DNA from: Scleroderma bovista
Taxonomy: Eukaryota; Basidiomycota; Agaricomycetes; Boletales; Sclerodermataceae
Direction: 5' to 3'
DNA length: 24,377 nt
NCBI GenBank assembly: GCA_037178675.1
Contig: JAYMGJ010000675.1
Coordinates: 1 to 24,377, forward strand
Position 1 is the stretch's first letter; every line of letters begins with the position of its first letter. The position numbers and the translations under genes were made by a program. Shown here in pieces: positions 18,629-24,377 of this stretch. Under the pieces are notes generated by a model. The model searched no databases and was not told where the DNA came from. It worked only from the letters and a program-made list of their open reading frames with translations.

Positions 18629-19911
18629 ATGCCACCTAAGTCTGTCAGATTTGATAGCGCAAGTCCGCGGAAATTGAGTGAGTAATTTCTCTCCTCTGAG
18701 CTGATCTGCATGACATCGTTATCAGCCATTCCTGCACTGCCAGTGTGGCACCCGCCTCCATCCATTGTCGATGAACGCCTGCCATCAAGCATGGACTGAA
18801 TGCCACCCTCTCCCCCATGCCACGGGATGTGCACAGGTGAAACAAATGTGTCTGTGAGGAACAACGATGCAATGTCTGGGGACAGCAACAGACAAGCAAC
18901 AGCGGCAAACAATCAGTTACCGGCCCCCTCGCAATCAGCTCCGATCAACCTCCCTGGCCCCTCAGCACATGAGATGCGCGCAGCAACCCCCACGACTAGA
19001 TCCCAGGCTTGGATGCCACCGTCGCCTCCAATCGCTGCCAGTTCATCCAATGTGCCGTCTACCCTCACCATTCGGTCGCAGGCATCAATGCCACCCCCGG
19101 CAGCAATGCCAGCTACCCCATCAGTTCGGCCATCATCCCAAGGCACCCAACCGCAAGCATGGATGCCACCGTTGCCATCCCCCACGATGGCCGCATGGAT
19201 CCCGCCCTCTCCAGTGCACGTGCCACGTATTGGGACGTCATCCCCATCAATGCCGGCATCCTCAGTCCCGGCATCACCGTCCAGCCCGGCATCACCATCC
19301 AGCCCAGCATCGCCATCGCTCCTGGCATCGCCATTGAGCCCGGCATCGCTATCTAGCCCGGCATCAAGCCAGTGGATTCCCACCTCCCCAATGGAGGCAG
19401 AATCATCTCCTGAGGCTGTATCTGGATCGCATGCACGATTCCGGGAACACGTGCATGCAGAGGATGGTAAGTCAGTATTACTGCAGGAATTATGTGTATT
19501 TAACAATCATCCAGTGGAATATTTTGAGATGGTGGACAGGATTAATGCATTGCATGAGCATTTGGATCCATTCCAGAGTGATGCGCTTTCATGTAAGTCT
19601 CTCTTGGGCTTGATCCATAGTATCAGTTGATCAGTTGTCATCTAGTGGCCTCTGCAAGGCAAGTTGCTACATCCGTCCCTCCTAGGAACTTGCCCGACCT
19701 ACTCCCACTTGATGCCGGCCTTGATCACCCTATGATCGCGGCCTACATTCATTACGCAAACACATTGCTCGACACCGCCAGGTTGTGGAGAGCAATGTTG
19801 GCAAATGTGCGGGATATGTTGGCTAGGTCAGCCCGACTTGGCAAGAATGGTGACATAATTGAGTCTGATCACCCTGAGGATGTGGTAGTATTAGATCCCT
19901 CCAAGCTGTAG
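18629..19911 (+). pseudogene. Transposon accessory gene 2: Pro/Ser-repeat protein, one internal TGA
   Basis: Exons 18629-18677, 18726-19466, 19515-19592 and 19646-19911 join in phase (378 codons including stop). The protein starts MPPKSVRFDSASPRKL. A low-complexity region (residues about 42-265) repeats AWMPPSPP-type and SPASPSSPAS-type units. After it comes a conserved-looking helical part (VEYFEMVDRINALHEHLDPF, then PMIAAYIHYANTLLDTARLW) and the acidic end DHPEDVVVLDPSKL. TGA at 18797-18799 (codon 41) interrupts SMD-MPPSPP. Translation could instead start at Met 18800, so the inactivation is less certain than for its neighbours. No known domain is recognised. It lies between minisatellite 2 and the convergent minus-strand accessory gene, with 80 bp between their stops. 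Confidence 0.6.
19251..19370 (+). repeat. In-frame 18-bp tandem repeat coding PASPSS-like units
   Basis: CCCGGCATCACCGTCCAG and variants recur about seven times inside accessory gene 2, giving a Pro-Ala-Ser-rich stretch. The period of 18 keeps the frame, which fits slippage inside a coding exon. Confidence 0.75.
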
Positions 19912-19991
19912 TTTTGTTACAGTAGTGCAGCAATAAAATCTTTCGGCACAAGACATGGCAGATTTGACAATAGAATTATTCTACAAGTATA

Positions 19992-22354
19992 TTATTTGCG
20001 GCGTCTCTTTGGGCTGGGCGTAGGGACATCGGCATCGGGCCGCTTTGGCCGCCTTCTTTGCCGTTCCGGTTGACTAGGCCCGGCAACGGCATTGACATGT
20101 TGAGCCCTGGCAATCCGGCATGTGCTGGCAGCCCGCTTCCCCTTGCCTCCAGAGTGTGTGGCATCATCATCCCCTGATCGACCACCCTCCATCCCATTTG
20201 TGTTGCCAATGGAATGCATAGTTAATTCACCAACTATCATTTGTCGGAATTGCTCAAATGGATATTGAAATAGGCAAACTTACATTCCACCGGCGCATCG
20301 GCTGTGTTCTTTTTAACCTGGGGCTTTGGCTTCATCGGCCCATTAGCATTGATGTTGCCGGGATCCATATGTGCTTTTGCTTATATGAGAATATGTGCCA
20401 TTTCCAAGTAATTGAGACCAATACCCACCTTGCTGTTTAGGTTCGGCCAGCTGCCGTGCCGTCAGTGCCACTGATGCTCTTCATCAAGATGGTCCCACCG
20501 GCATAACAAAACCAAGCCCCACGCACCGTTTTCCTTAGCATTATGTCCATCTGAGTCATCCTCTATATATAAACTTCATATTCTGACAACAAAAATATTC
20601 AAAGGAACTGACCAGGCTGTTCAATGGGCGTTGTATGGCTTGCTGACAGGGATGTTCCAAATGTAGGAGGATCAAATGCTTGGAATATGGATGGGGCGTA
20701 CCATCATCCTGGTTTGACCGGCATTGGTTTTTGTTTGTTGCACTGGACTCCCTCTCCTCTGGGGCCTCTTCTTTTATGCATGTCAATGGTTGCATAACAT
20801 GGTTGAAAGATCCATACCAATTGTGCGCTGCCTCTTCCGACTGCTTGCGAGTTCCACATCTCATGCCGCAGGTTCTTTGAACCAGTCAAAACAAGTTGAT
20901 AAAAGTATTCAGAGCTAACCTTTCAGGGGCGGCTTTGCTGCACTTATCATTCCGGCCACTGAGTCCTCACAATCTGATACTGGATCTTGTAATCCACCAT
21001 CCATATCTCTCCATTTGTGAAATGTCAGTACATCTTCCGGATCTGTCACTTGCCTATCGCGCCAGAATTCCAGTACCTTTGTAACTTCCTGATTTGTGAG
21101 CCGGGTCGGCTCTTTGAACTCCCAATGCCGCAGCAGGTACACAGATGAAATGTAGATACCGGTCTTTGCATGTATGGCAGCCCAAGGAACACTGGCACTT
21201 GGCTTGCCGCATGCCTTGCCTGCGGCAAGGGGTCAATTCTCCGTCTATTTACAAGGAAGAACTTACGATAATGCCATGTCACAAAGGTCCTCATAACATC
21301 CTTTCTCTCCAATGCTTGCATATCGAGGATGATCGGAATCATTGGTGTGCCATCTTCCATTGTTGGTAAAACAGTTTGCGGCCTCTTCTGCCCTTTCTTC
21401 CGGCAGAGCGTCGGTCCAGCATCTTCATCGCTATCATTGTGTTCTTCCCCTCCTATGGCCTGCTGTGCATAGGCATCCCAGTGGTGCTTGATGTCATCCC
21501 AATCGGCAAAGGTCTTCCCTTGTCCCAATGCCGAATTAAAGTCATGCCTGTGAATGTGAGTATACAAATACCACAAGTGAGAAGTGACATACATTCCCAT
21601 CATGGGCTGACCATTCCGGCCCTTCCATGCCGCCACATTTCCTGCGCAAACTGTTTGACATATTGTCAGCCTTTTGTCTCGGCCATTCTGTTTGCAGATG
21701 AATAATTGTCGAGATAACATGTCAAACTTACTCGGCCTGGACCTCTGCCGGCGGCTGCTCCTCGTTCCATTCATCAGCCTGCTTTGCCGCAGCATCCCTT
21801 TCCTCCTGGGTGAGCTTCCCCATGATGCATCCTACCACCTTTTGGTAGCCTTTAATCATGCCTGTGCTTCCTTGGGCAATTCTGGCCCGTTCAAATTCGG
21901 CTTCGATTTCTTTTTTCTTCGACTTCATTACGACTGATCTGGCAGTCCACCTATGTCCATACTTTACTAGGGCCTTTCGGGCACGGGCTCAGCTGTGGTT
22001 ATACAACCAATTTTTAATTGCCTGATATCACTGATGCATCAGTAGTCCATGTGAAGTTATGGAAATGGGGTGCACTTTTTTTTTCTTCTCCCATTCATGT
22101 CCTTTGAGTGTGCTATTGGCAGGGAGATTTTTGATTTTTGCCTTCATGGCATTCTTCATACCTTTCCTTTGGTTGCTGTCAGCTGCCTTCCAGTCTTCCA
22201 AGGCTTCCTCAAGGACCTCGACCTCATCATCCCGGAGTTTTGTTTTTACCACATTTTGTGGTGCCTCTGTGCCCGACGAGTCAGAAGAATGGTCTTGCTC
22301 ATCTTCTGTATCAGGATTCTCCATAGATCTGCTGGATGAACGACTGTGGGCCAT
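19992..22354 (-). pseudogene. Transposon accessory gene 3: WLYNH / helical protein, three TGA and a frameshift
   Basis: Start ATG at 22354-22352. Exons that join in phase: 22354-22076, 22021-21732, 21687-21593, 21547-21267, 21219-20920 and 20874 onward; later exons are less clear, and the last is 20233-19992. The N-terminus is acidic, then VEVLEEALEDWKAAD, then (I)KNWLYNHS-ARARKALVKYGH and RWTARSVVMKSKKKEIEAEF. Next come a helical part ending QADEWNEEQPP, QYVKQFAQEMWRHG, HDFNSALGQGKTFADWDD, and YLLRHWEFKEPTRLTNQEV with VLEFWRDRQV. The end is basic (PKRPDADVPTPSPKRRRK), a likely bipartite nuclear signal. TGA codons at 21989-21991 (codon 104), 21666-21668 (codon 197) and 20861-20863 break frames that otherwise continue. 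A frame change lies near 21630. I recall this family as abundant in mushroom genomes near transposons; its function is unknown. Confidence 0.65.
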
Positions 22355-22775
22355 GCTGTATGTTGAGTAGACTTAGATACTTTTTTGAGTGGTGCTGTGC
22401 TAGAGAAGTCCTGGACACTTTGTTGAAGGATTCCCGAGCTATTGTTTCTCCCATGTCAATTAGTGTTCAATTCCTCCACGCCGACCTCTTTTGGAAAGTC
22501 CATTGGTGAGCTAGCTACTTCTGGGGCTGGCTATGTTGTTCGGCATCTAACAAGCTATTTCCAGACTTTAACTTAGCATCTAATTCAGTAGCGGCCACCA
22601 TATATGGGATTTTTGCATTGGTGCCTGATCTTCAAGTCCATATTACAAAAGCTAGATCCAAATTGGCAGATCCAAAGATCCCTTTCTGATCACTGTCCAT
22701 GCTGTTTCAATGAGGCTTCAGTGAGATACAATGTGGAAAGACTTTGTGCAGGGATTTCCTCATCAGATACCACTC
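22355..22775. promoter_or_regulatory. Divergent promoter region between accessory gene 3 and the transposase
   Basis: The 421 bp between the two start codons hold no gene. CCATATATGG at 22598-22607 is a perfect palindrome with the form of a CArG (MADS/SRF-type) site and also a TATA-like core readable on both strands. It sits about 245 bp from the minus-strand ATG and 170 bp from the transposase ATG. Confidence 0.4.
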
Positions 22776-24377
22776 ATGGCAAAGTCCAAGATACAACCTG
22801 CTGGTAGCTCTACTCCGGTGGTTCATGTAACATGGCAGGCATTCAAATCAAGGAGGGGATCTATTGATAAGATGGTGAAGGCAACACCCCAAAAGAAGGC
22901 CCGTCATGGAAAAGCTCCTTAAAATGACACTCCGACCCAGTCAGCATCTATAGGATTAGAACAATCCCAACTGTTTCCAGATGATGGCCAGCCATACATT
23001 TCCATGGATGATCTTCCACCCCGAAAGAGAACAGGTGTGTCAAAGAATCAGGTGTGTGATTTATTCCGATCCTGCACTTGCCATGTCCTCCTGAAGGCAT
23101 AATAGGACAGTTACTTATTGGCATGGTTGCCATACAAGCAGAGGTATCTCCAGGTCCTTCTGGACATGGAGGCACCCCCTCACCCAAGGGTCTGCATGTT
23201 GTGTCAAGGAGATGGCACGTACAGATGCGCCAAATGCATCCACCGGCCCTTGCTCTGCAGTTCCTGTTGCAGAAAGGAACACAAGTTGCAGCCCTTCCAC
23301 CGGGTGGACCAATGGAACGGTACATTCTTTGAGGAATCATCGTTACGACTGGTGAGTCATCAATTCTACATGGCATACAGCAACAACTCATTTAGAAGGC
23401 TGGGTTGGTGGTACACCTCGGCCATGGTGGGGATCCGTGTCCGAATGGCGGGATGGATGGTGAGGACATTGCTGGTGATGTTGAGGATGAATGGGAGGAT
23501 ATTCAGGACCAACCAAGACCACATCATCTTTCTGGAGGAACGGACAGGTCTTGCCTAACTGTAGTGCATACATCTGGGGTACATTTTTGCGATGTGAGGT
23601 ATTGTAACTGTCCAGATGCAGGAGCTTCGCATTTGCAGTTGGTCAAAGCAGGACTCTTCCCGGAAACTACAAAGGAACCTAGGACTGTATTCACCTTCCA
23701 AGTATTGGATGACTTCATTATGGATAATGTGGAGTGCGGCACCTCTGCCATGAATTATTACAGCAAGCTTCGGCGAGTCACATCCAATGCATTTCCTGGC
23801 CTTGTACCGGTGAGTTCAAAGCATGATATTAAGGACCCGATGACACCACCAACACTGATCCAAGAACAGATACAGAGAGCTACTCAGGGTGTCGAGGATG
23901 TGGAAGCTGTTAAAGCTGTTGAAATGGCAAGGTTTTCATCCAGGATCTCCTGATCCCAAGAGGGGGGAATTGGTGCTGTTCTGTCCGGCATGCCCACAAC
24001 CAGGAGTAAACATTCCATCCAGTGAAGATATAGACCTCTCGGAGTAAGTAATGTTTTATTTTTACTTGTACTTATTGAGCAGCTGCATGATATAGGTGGA
24101 AATATTCTAGGACCATTGTGATGGATGGAAACTTCAAGGCCGAGCATATGCGGCCAAAGAATTCAGCTAATGAAGTTTGGCTGATGGACGGAATGGGATT
24201 CATGGTTACAATGCCGGAATATAAGGATTATCTGGCTGGAACATTGAACCGGGTTGAGGTTTGTGATTGCACATGTTTACAATACGGTTCAGCATTGTAA
24301 GAGCTAGTTCGGAAACCTGAAATGTTGCCCAAATGTTCTATTCCATAGTTTGGACATGTTTGGATGGGTTTGGAAGG
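22776..24377 (+). pseudogene. KDZ-family transposase, 5' part (at least 426 codons), one nonsense codon, cut by window edge
   Basis: Exons 22776-23051, 23106-23351, 23396-23809, 23865-24043 and 24096-24258 join in phase through 44-55-nt introns. Residues 1-92 are a basic tail. 93-174 hold a CxC2-type cysteine cluster (C122, C125, C133, C136, C143, C146, C147, H151, H157) followed by QWNGTFFEESSLR. 220-312 contain GVHFCDVRYCNCP, LVKAGLFPETTKEPRTVFTF and VLDDFIMDN. 313-360 contain NRYRELLRVSRMWKLLKLLK and LVLFCPACPQPGVNIP. 373-426 contain IVMDGNFKAEHMRP, the DGNF motif (D382) typical of KDZ transposases and possibly the first catalytic Asp. TAA at 22920-22922 (codon 49) interrupts exon 1 where a Gln (CAA) would fit; a downstream Met could bypass it. 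Enzymes of this family move DNA transposons by cut-and-paste. The remaining C-terminal part lies beyond 24377. Confidence 0.8.
24259..24377 (+). other. Transposase intron or decayed exon at the window edge
   Basis: A GTTTGT donor at 24259 would end the last clear exon. After it I see no clear conserved KDZ motif before the edge. An acceptor CATAG near 24349 could open another exon, but its translation (FGHVWMGLE) is not recognisable. Confidence 0.3.

Larger units (their letters stand above)
14688..24377. mobile_element. KDZ DNA-transposon island with accessory genes (right end outside the window)
   Basis: The unit contains the 5' part of a KDZ transposase (from 22776), three intron-rich accessory genes and two short-period minisatellites sharing the core GGCA(G/C)AACA. 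KDZ elements are known from basidiomycetes and often carry accessory genes and cysteine clusters. The left boundary is placed at the first minisatellite by inference; no terminal inverted repeat or target duplication could be identified. Several nested or adjacent elements are possible. All genes carry disabling mutations, so this copy is not autonomous. Confidence 0.5.

Noticed and set aside
18913..19506. 197-aa Asp/Gly-rich minus-strand frame opposite accessory gene 2
   Set aside because: Shadow of the Pro/Ser/Ala repeats on the plus strand; it has no domain and no splice continuity.
15607..22354. TGA recoded as an amino acid (alternative code or selenocysteine)
   Set aside because: Basidiomycete nuclear genes use TGA as stop, no SECIS-like element was seen, and the residues expected at the TGAs are Arg-like, which CpG decay explains more simply.

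Overview
The window looks like an agaricomycete (mushroom-forming basidiomycete) nuclear genome. The reasons are very short introns (about 41-85 nt, GT..AG), a chromodomain-bearing Ty3/gypsy element with a single fused Gag-Pol frame, and a KDZ-type (Kyakuja/Dileera/Zisupton) transposase with basidiomycete-style accessory genes. No bacterial signals are present.

Layout. (1) 2-8667: a complete, very young Ty3/gypsy LTR retrotransposon. Its 306-bp LTRs differ at one base by eye, and one uninterrupted 2625-aa Gag-PR-RT-RH-IN-chromodomain frame ends in an extra 274-aa domain I do not recognise. (2) 8668-12500: host DNA. A plus-strand gene with three short introns (9216-10603) is best read as ORC6 (origin recognition complex subunit 6). 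Facing it on the minus strand is a clear but broken BUB3/RAE1-type WD40 gene (about 11250-12491), with two Trp-to-stop codons and at least two frameshifts. (3) 12500-13676: unassigned host-like sequence with one weak Kelch-like stretch, then a minus-strand gypsy LTR remnant with its polypurine tract. (4) 13690-14650: diverged repeats of about 70 bp. (5) 14688-24377: a DNA-transposon island. It holds short 16-17-bp minisatellites sharing the core GGCA(G/C)AACA, two plus-strand accessory genes (15607-17560 and 18629-19911), one minus-strand accessory gene (19992-22354), and the first about 426 codons of a KDZ transposase (from 22776), which is divergent from the minus-strand gene and runs off the right edge.

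The most informative pattern is decay of the island. Rebuilding the exons shows seven in-frame stops in the three accessory genes, and all seven are TGA. CGA to TGA is the only nonsense change that a CpG transition can make on the coding strand. The minisatellite beside the island shows one aligned dinucleotide position in the states CG, TG and CA. Together these point to CpG-directed C-to-T mutation (5-methylcytosine deamination or a RIP-like process). The neighbouring young gypsy element has no stop codon in its frame. The BUB3 copy carries a different kind of lesion (TGG to TAG, plus indels).

All family assignments come from reading motifs by eye; no database search was run. Exon borders are inferred from GT/AG sites and phase agreement.
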